DNA of 64,000 nt from Rhabditoides inermis (GCA_963966185.1 CAWZYM010000203.1:105001-169000), one strand, 5' to 3'. Numbered from the stretch's first letter, positions 1 to 13,073 are shown. Notes: generated by a model not told the origin, from the letters alone. Translations and numbers: made by a program.

Positions 1-584
1 ATTGTATTGGTTCTTGTCTGTTCATTATTGTTTTTTTTATCACGTGTTATTAATCAACCGTATAAATTATTAAATTCCAATTTGTTGAGGAAATAAGTCG
101 CCACTGTAGAAATGAATCAACCAGCGAGAAGATATGTAGATACACGAATAGAAATACATGGTTTGTTGTTATGATGTTATAAATATTTTGTTTTTTTGCG
201 ATTATTGATAGACAGATGAAAGATTTATTGCACTTTCACTAAGTTTTGAATGTGTTCGCCGGTATATTTAACATAGTAAAACTCTATTAGTGTATTTGTT
301 TTTTATGGTTAGATAGCGATCAAACGATGAGAGTGAGAGACGTATAGACAGATCATGATTATCTCTCTGGTGGCTAGAATCGATTCGAAATCGCCGTACA
401 CTCTACGCTCGGAAAAAAGGTTTTGAAAAATAATCATAGCACAAGCGCGCAAAACAAAGATCAGTTGCTGAGATTATCGCATTCGATTTCGATTTGCGAG
501 ATATAGATGGGGCCTATTAGGGAATCAAATATATCAAATCAGAACAATTAGTTTAATGATAAACTTTGATTTGATTTGACCTAC
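1..584. other. intron sequence of the transporter gene, no exon seen
   Basis: AT-rich sequence downstream (minus strand) of the last transporter exon I can place. I see no open exon with good splice sites on either strand. The next exon, which should carry the GRR part of the DRxGRR motif, must lie beyond the left edge. A short stretch near 90-108 (aagtcgccactgt) resembles the ends of the TTAA-flanked elements described further right, but I could not define an element here. Confidence 0.4.
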
Positions 585-1668
585 CTATCGGCGAGCATGG
601 TGAAGGCTTGTCCGGCGAGTAGGTTTCCGACAAAGTACACCGAGCCCGTCAGCTCGCCGTTCACTGCGCCGAACTGTAAGACACATGCAAATATATTCGG
701 TAGTATTCGATCTACCTCGCTTGCAGTTCGAAATACGGTGCCATAACCGTCTGCCTCTCTTGTTTTGCGCGCTACTGCCGAGAGCTGACTCTCCGTCTTC
801 CTCTGATCTACCCCATCGCGCGCAACTTATTGCGAGCATAGAACTATAACTATGTACACGTTTGTTCAGACATATATACATTCACTGTTTTCTGCGCTGT
901 CCAAAAACCCAGGGAAGTCATCTCGAAATCCTTGAAACGCTTTCAGAAGACTGCCAAGCGGAGGCGTATCGAAAGGACTGCTTCAAGGAGTTTTGACTGT
1001 CTGTACATCTGTACTACGACTACGCACGCATTCACTATGTTCACCTGACCGGATGTGTGATCCCATCAGCCTGGCCAATCTCTCCCACCTTCTTCTGCTT
1101 CTACTATTGTTAGAAACTCAATGCTCACAGCTTTTTCTTATACAATTTACCTTTTGTCCGCTATTGGTCCCCTCAGCGAAAAAGCCCACCTCCTTCTGCA
1201 CCGCCCGGAACCCTGTCAAACTATACTACGCACCTAGCTCACTTACTTCAGGCCATCTGCAAGCTGTGGAACCCGGAGTGAATGTGAAAACTGTTCCCTA
1301 TCGCGTTGAATATCGCACCTCCTTCTGCACCGTCCGGAAGCCGCTCTTGCTGTCCGGGGCGGCTGCTATGGCCGGGGCCATAGCGGCGAGGCCAGTCAGC
1401 AGCCACACGAACGACATACTGAGCACGATGAAAACCGAGTAGGGGTTGTACCTGTAACTGGTACAATGTAAACGTATATATCGTCTTTCTCTTACTGTAT
1501 GCTTTCATTTTCAGCTAAAACTATCGGGGCTTAATATCCTTTTGATTTTTTTCTGATACGCAGAACGTTGATTTCTGACCTGTCGACTTTCTCCAGCAGT
1601 TTCTCGAGTGACTCGCTCTCGTTGGTGTGAATCGTCGAGGTTTTGCGGGACGGCAGGTCCGATCCGAG
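585..1668 (-). CDS. SLC22/SVOP-like MFS transporter (internal exons, partial)
   Basis: Three minus-strand exons: 1668-1580, 1451-1319 and 673-585. The first two join in phase (AG|G) and read from a hydrophilic N-terminal tail with LEKLLEKVDR straight into TM1 (PYSVFIVLSMSFVWLLTGLA). The third encodes GSVYFVGNLLAGQ...MLADR, the segment before the DR-x-GRR loop between TM2 and TM3 in SLC22 and SVOP/SV2-type major facilitator proteins. These families move organic ions or are vesicle proteins across the plasma or vesicle membrane; the substrate cannot be read here. The large extracellular loop after TM1 should lie between 1318 and 674. A possible exon near 1000-905 is open in two frames and I left it out. 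The start codon was not found and the C-terminal half is off the left edge. The fold assignment is fairly safe, the subfamily is inference. Confidence 0.62.
704..842. repeat. dispersed repeat, copy A
   Basis: A segment of about 140 bp beginning ttcgatctacct and ending gcgagcataga. It recurs in the same orientation at 2675-2813 with scattered substitutions. It lies in the transporter intron. It has no coding capacity that survives in both copies, so the short ORF across it is not a gene. Confidence 0.75.
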
Positions 1669-1682
1669 CTAGAGAGAAGAGA

Positions 1683-1732
<50 letters not shown>

Positions 1733-2674
1733 AACATTACCTTTTCGGAATGCGCCGGCGTATCTGTGATGTGTAGTTTCACCATGTCTGCAAATCGTTC
1801 AATTCACACATGTAACATGTATCACGAATTCCAGATGAATAATGAAACAGGAAAAAGTGACGTGCGACAATCAACAATCCTGCAAATCATAACAAATACA
1901 TTTAGGAGACTTTGGGACTTGAGAGTTCTTCTTCAATCAGCAGTCATAAAGCAAATGACCGGATTGCCAGATGTGTGCGATTGCGTTCGAAAAACTTGTA
2001 AAGCACACGCGACAATGACGTCATAAATATACAGAATACCGCGAAATAGTGTGTTCGAAGAAATATCGCAAAAAAGGTTTGAATACAGAATACCGCGAAA
2101 AAGGTGTGAATGATAGGTTTATCATTGGGGGGGAGGGGGGGGGGGGGTAAATAACGAGAGGGATCGAATGTAATAATACGGGGATAACTGGGGTAATTCC
2201 CCCGCGAAAAGATAACCAGTAACAATAGTATGTTAGTATGGCCGGAACTGAAACATTGTTTCGGTATTATCTATCACACACATCACCTCTAAAAAGTACT
2301 GCATGAGTAACATGTTTTTAAAATGTGTTTGACCGAATACTAAAACCGATGATTGCGTTGTGTACTCATTCGGTGAATTTAAGACGTAAGTAAACAATAT
2401 CACAATATCGATGTTTGCGTTTTTCTATAGATATCACGGTGTGATGTGTTTTCTGCAAAAAGTACAACAATTCCGCGAAATTCTACAACTACGAGTTCTA
2501 CGATTGAAAAACTTATATTTTGAAATGAAAATGATCAGCTGAAGAATTTTCCTAAAAAAAGAATAAGTTAGTGAATGGATACAGGAGTGAACGGTAAATC
2601 AACAAAACCAACAATCCATGAAAATATGATTGTAAAACAGCACATATCACATATAGCCTGCGCCAGAGCGATAG
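1669..2674. other. upstream of transporter exon; microsatellites only
   Basis: Contains a (GA)n array at about 1684-1729, directly upstream of the transporter exon acceptor, and a G-rich run at about 2127-2148. The first exon or promoter of the transporter may be here, but I cannot point to an ATG exon with a supported splice site. Confidence 0.4.
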
Positions 2675-2813
2675 TTTTCGATCTACCTGAGCTTGCAGTT
2701 CGAAACACGGTGATATAACCGTCTGACTCTCTTGTTTTGCGCGCTATTGCCGAAAGCTGACTCTCCGTCTTCCTCTGATCTACCCGACCGCGCACATCTT
2801 ATTGCGAGCATAG
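2675..2813. repeat. dispersed repeat, copy B
   Basis: Second copy of the 704-842 repeat. Its right end coincides with the left end of the large tandem duplication that begins at 2814, so the duplicated unit either inserted at or includes this junction. Confidence 0.75.
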
Positions 2814-3133
2814 ACTAGCGCTCCGGCGCGCTGTCGCGCGCCTCCGCACTAGGTATACAAAAATAGAAAAATAAAAGAATAGTTCGTCTTGCATGTTTGA
2901 TAGTTGATTGCTCTCTAATGATCTATGCGAAGATTCATACACGCAAGGATTGTAGTTGAAGTGTTCAAGTTCTATGTATTTTGTATATGTAGCTCTTTTA
3001 ATTTTTGTCTTTTCTAACTATCTCTCCTACTTCTTTTTCACTTATTTTATGTTTCACAAATGTACACCGCCCCATCTCTTTCTCCTCTACACTGTTCTGT
3101 CTACTTTCCATCCTATCTCCCTCCTCCTCCCCC

Positions 3134-3176
<43 letters not shown>

Positions 3177-4935
3177 TCGACACAGTTCTACTCTCCCCTA
3201 TCTCTCCTCTCTCTCTCTCTTCTCCCGCTCCCACTGTCTCGCTATCTCTTTCTCTCTTTCTCTTTCTCTCTAAATATTATATTCTCTAGAAACAGTATTA
3301 TATTCTCTATTGTCTACTTTCAACTTTCTAAAGACAATACTAATACTATGCTCTTGTTTGTCTACTGCATCTTTTTCTTCTACTGTGACAACAACTTTCT
3401 AGAGACACGACTATGTTTTCTTCTGTCTATTTTCACCTCTCTTCACCTCCCTCTTCCACTCTCACTCTCACCACATCTGCAGTAATCACTATCACTGCGA
3501 CTTTCGAGAGACAGTTATGTCTACTCTCCCTTCTCTCTCCTCTTTTCTCTCTCCTATTCTCTCTCTCTCTCTCCTATTCTCTCTCTTGTATACTTTCACG
3601 TCCCCGCTGCGGTGACAACAACTTTCTAGAGACAGTACTATGGTACCTTCTGTCTACTGTTCTATTCTCACAGCTGCAGTAGTCACTGCGACTTTCGAGA
3701 GACATGTAAAAACTTTTTAAACAGAAAGTACTACTCTCTTCTCTACTGTCTTCTCTCCCTACTGTCTACTCTCTCACGTTCTAAAAATATAATTTGACCG
3801 CCTGTGCTTGCCAAATGACTTGTAAGGTGAACTCGATTCTCACCTCACCTCACTTCCACTCGACACTGTACTGCATCGAAAAGCGGAATTTCAGGCTGAG
3901 TATGTACAAGAGTACAAGTAGTAAACTCAAAACTCAGTTTCAACTGAAAAAAGCAGTACATAGTTCTATATTACGTCTACAATGACTTCGAGAAAAGAAG
4001 CCGGCTGGCGCGCCCTAACACGTTGTGCGCACGTGTGAAGGAGTTTGAAACAGTTTGAGGTTGATTTGATCGTTAGAAAGTACTATCTATTGACGACTCG
4101 AAACATTTTTTCTCAACTTTCAACCTTCAACTTTTCGTTTTGTCAAAGTTATTCGTTGAAGATATAAATTTTGTCTTTTTCAACTGACTCAATCCATTAT
4201 TGTTATATCTAGACATATTCCTATCAAAAAAGACACAACTGAGTGGATATGGGTCAGTGATTGCGAATGCCAACTATTTGATATCGATCGGTTGACCTGG
4301 CGGCTGGTAGCGAGCAATCCGGTGGGCGCGACCCCAGCAAGTAACGCGCGCTCAGAAAATGTCTAATACTGTATGAAGACAAAGTCCGATCGATCTGAAA
4401 CTTTGACAGAAGGGCTTTTTTGCCCATAAAAGCTTAAGTTTACAAATTGGACCCTCTATCTCGTCTGTACGAAAAGTCGATCATATTCGCCATATTTGGT
4501 GACTTTTCAAAAAAGGAAACTAGTTTCTATAATCTATTATACGTAATCTTTCTTCTATTCAATTTTTATAGAAATCGAAGATCATGAATTTTGGGTGCAT
4601 TTTGGGTACATTCGCCTATTTGGGCATGAAGATGAGGTCACAGGCAGCTGGTATCGCGGCTATCGACTTTTTCTAGGTCGATTCACCTACTCTCCAAATT
4701 TGGTTCTAATTGAAGTATTTTGAAATTTTTCTCCATAGTTAAGAGATTAGGTGATAACTATGATTAGGAGATCGCTATTGACGAGATATTCGGAATTTTG
4801 CGTTCTCAGGTATTGAAGAAACTTTCTAGAAAAAATGAGTAGTTAAAGTAGACTTTGAAAAGAGATATCTCTCCGGAAGGACAGACAGACAGACAGACAG
4901 ACAGACACCATAGTAAATATTAGTATGAAAGGGGG
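2814..4935. repeat. tandem duplication, unit 1 (about 2.12 kb)
   Basis: Begins actagcgctccggcgcg, a GC-rich hairpin (ggcgcgc/gcgcgcc) ending ccgcactag, and ends after tatgaaaggggg. The whole unit recurs at 4936-7138 with only scattered substitutions and changed microsatellite length. Inside are (CT)n arrays, degenerate repeats of the type ctttctagagacagtactatg, a cctaacacgttgtgcgcacgtg motif and a (GACA)n tract near the end. No open reading frame survives outside the simple repeats. Confidence 0.85.
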
Positions 4936-5252
4936 ACTAGCGCTCCGGCGCGCTGTCGCGCGCCTCCGCACTAGGTATACAAAAGTAGAAAAATAGAAGA
5001 ATAGTTCGTCTTGCATGTTTGATAGTTGATTGCTCTCTAATGACTCCTGTGAAGATACATACACGCAAGGGTTGTAGTTGAAGTGTTCAAGTTCTATGTA
5101 TTTTGTATATGTAGCTTAATTTTTGTCTTTTCTAACTATCTCTCCTACTTCTTTTTCACTTATTTTATGTTTCACAGATGTACACCGCCCCATCTCTTTC
5201 TCCTCTACACTGTTCTGTCTACTTTCCATCCTATCTCCCTCCTCCCCCCCCC

Positions 5253-5317
<65 letters not shown>

Positions 5318-5742
5318 TTCCTCGACACAGTTCTACTCTCCCCTATCTCTCCTCTCTCTCTCTCTCTTCTCCCTCTCCCACTGTCTCGCTATCTTTTTCT
5401 CTCTTTCTCTTTCTCTCTCACGATCAGTATTATATTCTCTAGAAACAGTATTATATTCTCTAGAAACAGTATTATATTCTCTAGAAACAGTATTATATTC
5501 TCTATTGTCTACTGTCAACTTTCTAGAGACAATATTAATACTATGCTCTTGTTTGTCTACTGCATCTTTTTCTTCTACTGTGAAAACAACTTTCTAGAGA
5601 CATTACTATGTTTTCTTCTGTCTACTTTCACCTCTCGTCACCTCTTCCACTCTCACTCTCACATCTGTAGTAATCACTATCACTGCGACTTTCGAGAGAC
5701 AGATATGTCTACTCTCCCTTCTCTCTCCTATTTTCTCTCTCC

Positions 5743-5783
<41 letters not shown>

Positions 5784-7138
5784 TCTCTCTCTTGTATACT
5801 TTCACGTCCCCGCTGCGGTGACAACAACTTTCTAGAGACAGTACTATGGTACCTTCTGTCTACTCTTCTATTCTCACATCTGCAGTACACTGCGACTTTC
5901 GAGAGACAGTTATGTAAAAACTTTTTTTAACAGAAAATACTACTCTCTTCTCTACTGTCTTCTCTCCCTACTGTCTACTCTATCACGTTTTAAAATTATA
6001 ATTTGACAGCCTGTGCTTGCCAAATGACATGTAAGGTGAACTCGATTCTCACCTCACCTCACTTCCACTCGACACTGTACTGCATCGAAAAGCGGAACTT
6101 CAGGCTGAATATGTACAAGAGTACAAGTAATAAACTCACAACTTAGTTTCAACTGAAAAAAGAAGCAGTACATAGTTCTATATTACGTCTACAATGACTT
6201 CGAGAAAAGAAGCCGGCTGGCGCGCCCTAACACGTTGTGCGCACGTGTGAAGGAGTTTGAAACAGTTTGAGGTTGATTTGATCGTTAGAAAGCACTATCT
6301 ATTGACGTCTCGAAACATTTTACTTAACTTTCAACCTTCAACTTTTCGTTTTGTCAAAGTTATTCGTTGAAGATAGAAATTTTGTCTTTTTCAACTGACT
6401 CAATCCATTATTGTTATATTTGGACAGATTCCTATCAAAAAAGACACAACTGAGTGGACATGGGTCAGTGATTGCGAATGCCAACTATTCGATATCGATC
6501 GGTTGACCTGGCGGCTGGTAGCGAGCAATCCGGTGGGCGCGACCCCAGCAAGTAACGCGCGCTCAGAAAATGTCTAATACTGTATGAAGACAAAGTCCGA
6601 TCGATCTGAAACTTTGACAGAAGGGCTTTTTTGCCCATAAAAGCTTAAGTTTACAAATTGGACCCTCTATCTCGTCTGTACGAAAAGTCGATCATATTCG
6701 CCATATTTGGTGACTTTTCAAAAAAGGAAACCAGTTTCTATAATCTATTATACGTAATCTTTCTTCTATTCAATTTTTATAGAAATCGAAGATCATGAAT
6801 TTTGGGTGCATTTTGGGTACATTCGCCTATTTGGGCATGAAGATGAGGTCACAGGCAGCTGGTATCGCGGCTATCGACTTTTTCTAGGTCGATTCACCTA
6901 CTTTCCAAATTTGGTTCTAATTGAAGTATTTTGAAATTTTTCTCCATAGTTAAGAGATTAGGTGATAACTATGATTAGGAGATCGCTATTGACGAGATAT
7001 TTGGAATTTTGCGTTCTCAGGTATTGAAGAAACTTTCTAGAAAAAATGAGTAGTTAGAGTAGACTTTGAAAAGAGATATCTCTCCGGAAGGACAGACAGA
7101 CAGACAGACACCATAGTAAATATTAGTATGAAAGGGGG
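4936..7138. repeat. tandem duplication, unit 2 (about 2.20 kb)
   Basis: Direct repeat of 2814-4935. Extra length comes mostly from longer (CT)n arrays and from a 21-bp minisatellite. The (GACA)n tract near the end is shorter than in unit 1. The same GC-rich hairpin marks its left boundary. Confidence 0.85.
5429..5506. repeat. 21-bp minisatellite expansion
   Basis: Three full copies plus a partial copy of attatattctctagaaacag(t). Unit 1 has one full copy plus a partial copy at the equivalent place (about 3276-3312), so the array expanded or contracted after the duplication. Confidence 0.85.
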
Positions 7139-7588
7139 AACTATATGTGAGGTTATCGAGACACGATTGTTTTTCTACATACATCAAAATTTCATTTCCT
7201 GTACATTACAATTCACAGTAGTTACAACAACATCGATCATGAATATGAATGATGTGTACCAGACTACCAACCATGCGGGTGCAGTTAAAATATCAATACC
7301 CTTCTACGCACTGATCGTCTCACTAGTCCAACGTTATCATCGTCCTGATAACTGATAACGCCTGTGTGGCTATTATTCTTGTTTTCCGCGTCAGCTGATT
7401 GGTACACGACAAGAAAACATCAATCTTTATATTTATACTTATTACTTACATGTTGTTACAAGAGACTGTTCAAAAGTGGGACAAAGTACAGGTAAAGATC
7501 ACCGAGTATGGCATCGTTATCCACTACACTACGCCACGCTCAAAGTACAGGTAGAACACCGAATTGAGGACAGGGTGACATGGGTCGT
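7139..7588. other. spacer downstream of the PGAP2-like gene
   Basis: No supported exon on either strand. It should contain the 3' untranslated region of the PGAP2-like gene (minus strand). I see no exact AATAAA there, only a TATAAA variant near 7425-7430. Confidence 0.35.
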
Positions 7589-8275
7589 CTAGGCGCGGCT
7601 CCGAGTGGGTGCAATCGTTTTGACTCCCTCCTTGTTCTCCTCTCGTTCTCTGCAGTCCACTGTTCCCAGGCTGATTTCCTCCACTGCGCCCTGTCGCCGC
7701 GCCTTTCGCACGGCAATTGGTGTATAGGAGACGCGGAAGATCACCTGAGAACACGGTAGGTGATGTATTGTGATTTACAATCATCAATGCAAAGTCCATA
7801 CCTCAATTGTTAACTATGTAGTCTATAAGTGTGGAGATTGTAGTGACAAAATTGTTTTATTTTCCAATTTAGAAAATGGCTTCTATAAATTGTGTTGTAT
7901 ATTTTTTGTAAATTAGTAAGCTGTATGTTATATTAAACTGCTTAATATAAAATTGTTATATAAAATTACTAAATTATAAAATTGTTATATAAAATTACTC
8001 AATATAAAATTGTCACTTTGTGTCGAATGTCGAGAAATGCGCATCCGTGGAAGAAAATAGATATGAACACGTCGGCGTATTCGGTGAGCGCGAACAGTTC
8101 GTAGGCTGAAAAATCGATAAATCGATAATTTGAAGAAAAAGTCAATAAATCAAACGTACCTAGAGTGATGCAGGCCTTCCAGTAGAGTGCGAAGAAGACG
8201 ACAATGCAGGGCACTGAGAGGAAGTAGGCAGTGGAGAGGTAGACCTTCATGTTGTACGACAGACGACCCTGCAAT

Positions 8276-8349
<74 letters not shown>

Positions 8350-8909
8350 CTTTAATTAGTGATATTGTATATATATATACAATATCACTAATCAAAGCAT
8401 TTCCGGTAATGTGTATTGAAAAATCACGACTCATGCCGAATCCCGTCCCTAACCCGATCCCAAAGATAGAATGAAGCAAAACTCGTGAATTATTATTCAT
8501 GGATTTCGAGAACCATAACAGGACTGAAACCTGAAACGTTTATGTTGAACGAGAGACGACCCTGCAGTGGAGTGCGCATCACCACTCGTCGATTTTCAAT
8601 ATTGGTTTTCGGGAACCATAACAGAACCATAACACACCACTGAAGCGCCTGTTTAACGGTGGTGTTGATTTTAGTTGTTTACCAGCCTGATTACAGTGAT
8701 ATCAAAATGTGTGGTAGTTTACTACATGTAATTACTATGTGTGAAGGTGAAAGGGGGGCAATTTTAAAAATACCAACATATGGCTGCAGGTAGTAAAGTG
8801 ACTGGCTGTGGCAGAGGGCGTTCGCCACGAAGAAAATAAAGCCGAACACGCCGAATGCGTAGAAGATGCACACATGGACGACTGGAAGGGATCTCTCTCT
8901 CTTTCTCAT

Positions 8910-8954
<45 letters not shown>

Positions 8955-9295
8955 TCCTCTACCTCACCTCCATGCTCGCTCTCCCCGACCGCAGACAGGC
9001 CAACCAGCAGGAGCACTTCGATAGTGCCGAAGATCAGGTACGCGTATCTGAATGTGATCGATTTATTGATTTATTGATTTATCGATCCACGGTCAGTATC
9101 TTTAAAACACTCTCGCAATGCCTCATAGCCACATTTGTAACAGTAACACCAGGCAAAACTGCATCTTTGAACACTTTGAACAACTGATTTTCAGAGATAC
9201 CAACTGACCGACAGAACTGATATGATGCCTTCCACGTGGAGTCGATCGATTGAAGGCGGTTGTAGCGGTTGACTGAATGTTTGTTCGGATTGTGA

Positions 9296-9347
<52 letters not shown>

Positions 9348-9784
9348 ATCGTTTATCCGGAATCGTTTTTATCTGAATATGACAACACAATCATAATGAT
9401 ATGAAGCATACAGTAGTGCCTAAGATGCTAGATACATAATAGGCTAACGCCGGGGAAAGACAGGTCGGCTGACAAGGTTAGTGGTGGAAAGACGATACTT
9501 GATCGATAATCATTCCTGGACCATTAGAGTACCATTCTTGACGTGTAGAGCTCCGGGTTTTCCTTTGCTTCCATGCCAATCAGTATCTCCTCGCGCCATA
9601 GCTGCTTTCACATGAGGGTACTTTCCGCCGCCTCACTGGTTACTCGGGAAAAATTCTTGTCGATGACCAAACATTCGGTGGCGGTGGGGCAAAATGAGGA
9701 CCCGACCGCACGCCGCGGAAAAAAGAAGAAGAAGAATATAAATATATATATATATATAAAATGTTTTGATTAGTGATATTGTAT

Positions 9785-9824
<40 letters not shown>

Positions 9825-10165
9825 ATACAATATCACTAATCAAAACATTTTCGGTAATGTGTATTGAAAAGCCGCTTGATGCTACAAAAACACGCACTTT
9901 CTGACTTTCTGAGGAGACTTTTTCTCGTTCTGATGAGATTTTTGTGAGTAGGATGAAAGTTGAGAATGATGAATGGGGCAAGGTTGTATACAACATTTAA
10001 GAAGAAGAAAAGGAGAACTCACATCCGACGACGAGTTCAAGGAGTCTCAGCGGGGCGTGGAAGTAGATGAACAGCTGCCAGAACATGCCCTCGAACTCGA
10101 GGTTGATGATGCGCGAGAGCGAGGGGAAGAAGGCGCGCTGAGAAGGGAGAGACTCTCTCTCTCCT

Positions 10166-10202
<37 letters not shown>

Positions 10203-11160
10203 GTCTCTCTGTCTCTCTCTATCTCTCTCCCCCATCTCTCTCTTCATTCTCTCTCTCTCTTCCATCTTTACTATTTTTTTCTCTCTTTTCCTTTAACTCT
10301 TGCTTACTTCAATGTGTAGCACCGTATTTCATGATTCATCTTGAATTGAAAATTAAATCATATTGTAAAAAAAACCCTAACCCCGCAAGTCCACTTGTAG
10401 TTGACAGTGTGTTCGTGATGCAGCGTCAGAGCGAGGCCAATGGCTGAAAATTTACGAGTAGAAAGCTTTTCAAAATACTACCAAGCGCTGAGTTCCTTAC
10501 GACCAAGGTCTAGAAAACTCAAAGACCGATAACGACAACGAATTACAGCGCTCCATTACAAAATGGCGCAAGTTTGAACGTTCCGATACCCAACTGACTT
10601 GGGTAATTGACTGGGTAACGCTCTAACGGCCTTGTGTCGTTCAATTTTCGTATATTTTTCATTTCAATGTGTCAAATATCGTGCTGGGGGTCAAAATAAC
10701 GCGCCACTGTGTCTTTAATAATAGTGAATCCACGTTTTTTTCGATTAAAGTTGTTTTCCGCAAAAATAGAATTTCTGACGATGCGTCACGAAAGCACTGT
10801 CATTTCCCCATGTCTCATCGAAATTACCTTAGTTGTCTGCCTCACTTTTTTATATTTTCATATACACAATCACATAGATATTGTGCGTCTACATATGTCT
10901 ACAAATACAGTCTGCATTTGTATGTGACGGTTTTTCTAGTTCCTGGTTTATCGACAACGTTTTTCTCTTTCATTATCAAACTAGAGTTTTTTTTGTCTCT
11001 TGTTAATGATGATTAGTATTACTTGTTTTGAAATTGGTGTTATTAATACACACATTTTGTTTCATACGTTTAAAAAATAAGTCTCACCGATAATAGCTCC
11101 TACAAGTGGTGGAATGAATCCAGTAAAAAATACAGTAGACGGGCTGATTGTGAACAGTGT
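7589..11160 (-). CDS. PGAP2-like membrane protein (Frag1/DRAM/Sfk1 family)
   Basis: Minus-strand exons 11160-11088, 10137-10023, 9048-8968, 8881-8778, 8268-8160, 8105-8017 and 7744-7589 (stop). The last five join in phase. Recognisable family signatures are FFPSLSRII after TM1, YLIFGTIEVLLLVGLSAV, the VVHVCIFYAFGVFGFIFF helix, YELFALTEYADVF in place of the family YxLFALxEYxVV, and FHGCAFLDIRHK in place of FHMTAYWDF. PGAP2 remodels GPI-anchor lipids in Golgi membranes; the multi-pass fold fits that family, but orthology to PGAP2 rather than a paralogue is inference. Phases between 11088 and 10137 and between 10023 and 9048 do not match, so one small exon is probably missing in each gap, including the part with the usual Cys before the FPS motif. 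The start codon is not placed. The 51-residue C-terminal tail is charged and not conserved in families I know. Confidence 0.72.
8277..8400. repeat. (TA)n array and AT-rich hairpin
   Basis: A (TA)n run of about 70 bp followed by an inverted repeat, ttagtgatattgtat / atacaatatcactaa. A longer relative is at 9758-9851. It lies in an intron of the PGAP2-like gene only 9 nt from an exon start. The flanking sequence caatgtgtattgaaaa-like on the right is also shared with the second copy. Confidence 0.8.
9299..9345. repeat. (TA)n microsatellite
   Basis: Uninterrupted TA array of about 46 bp in the PGAP2-like gene intron. It borders the dispersed repeat at 9346-9450. Confidence 0.9.
9346..9450. repeat. 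dispersed repeat shared with 19,275-19,380
   Basis: Contains atccggaatcg, atctgaatatgac, acatacagtag-like and aggctaa blocks in the same order and orientation as in 19,275-19,380 within the channel gene. Both copies adjoin a simple repeat, (TA)n here and (GA)n there. Confidence 0.65.
9758..9851. repeat. AT-rich inverted-repeat element (MITE-like)
   Basis: Arms of about 33 bp (left aaaatgttttgattagtgat..., right its reverse complement) around a (TA)n core. The outer sequence cggtaatgtgtattgaaaa also follows the hairpin at 8347-8400, so the two are related insertions in the same host gene. Confidence 0.8.
10560..10714. repeat. relic of a TTAA-type inverted-repeat element
   Basis: Matches the right half of the element at 57,787-58,229 in several blocks (tttgaacg, gtaacg, caatgtgtcaa/caatgggtcaa) and ends gcgccactgtgtct followed by ttaa at 10,715-10,718. 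The left terminus is not recognisable. Confidence 0.6.
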
Positions 11161-13016
11161 CTGAAAATAATACATTTTATTCGTTTCATGAAATTATCCG
11201 TCCTCAGGAAGAAACTAGAAGAGATAATCGACTTCCGCCTTTCTTCTTACTTGCAGCGAGAGAGAAAGAGAGAGAGAAAAGGAGAGAGAAGGGAGAGAGA
11301 GAGAGAGAGATAGAGAAAGAGAGAAAGGTATTGAAATAAAAAAAGAAAAAACCACAATCGGTCAAGCGAACATTCTGAACAAAAAGTCCAGTGACTAGTC
11401 TACCTTCCTTCCGTGTCTGCTACTTTGGTCCTTTGTCCATCTCTTCCGCTTTTCGCCTTTTATAATAAAATGCACTATTGCAAGCACTGCACAACACATT
11501 CGCGATCTTTGTTTCAGCATTTCGCATGAGGTGGTTCATAGTTTAATGCAAATAATATACTTGTGAGAGCGCGTGCCAGCTTATGACCAGTCTTTGCACC
11601 TCCCATTGTCTCCCGAACTCTCAAAGATCCACTTTCGTTGTCTCTCCCTATTGAACACTGAACTCTCAGCTGATGTGCAATATTCATGCTAAATCCTTCT
11701 AACCACGCTTTTCAACATTCTGAACAGAACGTCTGAGTCTCGGAGAGAAAGAGAAAGAAAGAGAAAGAGAGAGAGAGATGATAATAATTAAAAATAGAAG
11801 TTGTTCAATTCATTACAATAGTTTACAAAATTTGAAGACCATGGTATCACGGAGCTGAGTAGTGAAGATGAGTAAAAAAAAAGAAATACAGAGAGTGCCC
11901 CAGTGTTATTTTATGTGTGTTGAAACGCTTTCTCCTTACGTTCATTATACGGAGTGAGTAGAGTAGGCTTGATTGCTCTACGATATGAAGACGCTCTGAT
12001 GTGTGAGGCTATATTTGGAGTTCATAGTGGTGCAAAAAAGAAGATATGAAACAGAAACCCACTACGTCATCGGGACGCTTCTTGTGAATGAGAGGTGTGC
12101 GATTTTCCATTGTGAATAGCGGATGATCGACAACCATTGCTAAAAACAAACGCTTATCTGAACTTGAAGCGAAAATAATGCAGTAGAAAGTAGAGTAAAC
12201 AGTGAAAGTTGGCGAGAGGGGCGATCCCTACTTTGAGAGAGATAGCCTAATGTGGGTCAGTGATAGTAAATGTGAACCGGTATGGAATTAGATGGGTATT
12301 CTCCCAAAAACACAAGCGAAAGAATACGCCTTGTAATTAATGCGAAATGTTGTGTGCGGAGTGATCAAATCAACAGATAAACACACTCTGATCATTTCAT
12401 TGGTCGAAAAAGAAAAGAAAAATGCGCGCAGGTTTCTCGGCTTTGAGATATCCAACCAGGCGCGTTCAAACGGTTGCGACATTTGTCACTTTTTGCAAAT
12501 GATATTGGGACTGCAAATGTGTTTTCAAGATGAAGACTACTTATATCACTATATTCAAGATATTTGTTTGGTAAACAGTTTCTAACGTTGTGTGTATAAG
12601 ACAGTTGAGCCGGAACGTCATGATTGTTATTTGTTTTTTGTGTTGTCGTTTCGATAGTTGTTTTCTTCAGATTCCCTTTTCAAACACAACAATACTTGAT
12701 TACGTACGAGGGAGGAGAGAGAGAGAGGGAGGGAGGGAGAGAGAGAGAGAGAGACAGAGATAGACAGAGAGAGAGACAGAGATAGAGATAGAGAGAGAAC
12801 GCACTAGTGAAAGAGACAACCGCGGGTCGCGTCTGTCTCTCCTCAAATTGTTTAATAAGAAGGCAGCGTTATAGAATAATCGTTCGCGAAGAGAGTGTTT
12901 GAAAGAGAGAGAGAGAGAGATGAACAAATTATTGTATTAATGCATAAGAGATCCTCGCAATTGAACCTTATATGATTACATTGTATACATCATATTGACA
13001 CACTGATCATCTAAAA

Positions 13017-13073
<57 letters not shown>

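Noticed and set aside
4880..4910. (GACA)n tract as a regulatory site
   Set aside because: It is a variable microsatellite (shorter in the second unit at about 7,091-7,111) with no sign of function.
2998..5821. Several Ser/Leu- or Arg/Glu-rich ORFs of 60-232 codons
   Set aside because: They are translations of (CT)n and (GA)n arrays and change length between the two duplicated units. The same applies at 24,347-24,808, 44,015-44,612, 55,886-56,479 and 63,073-63,886.
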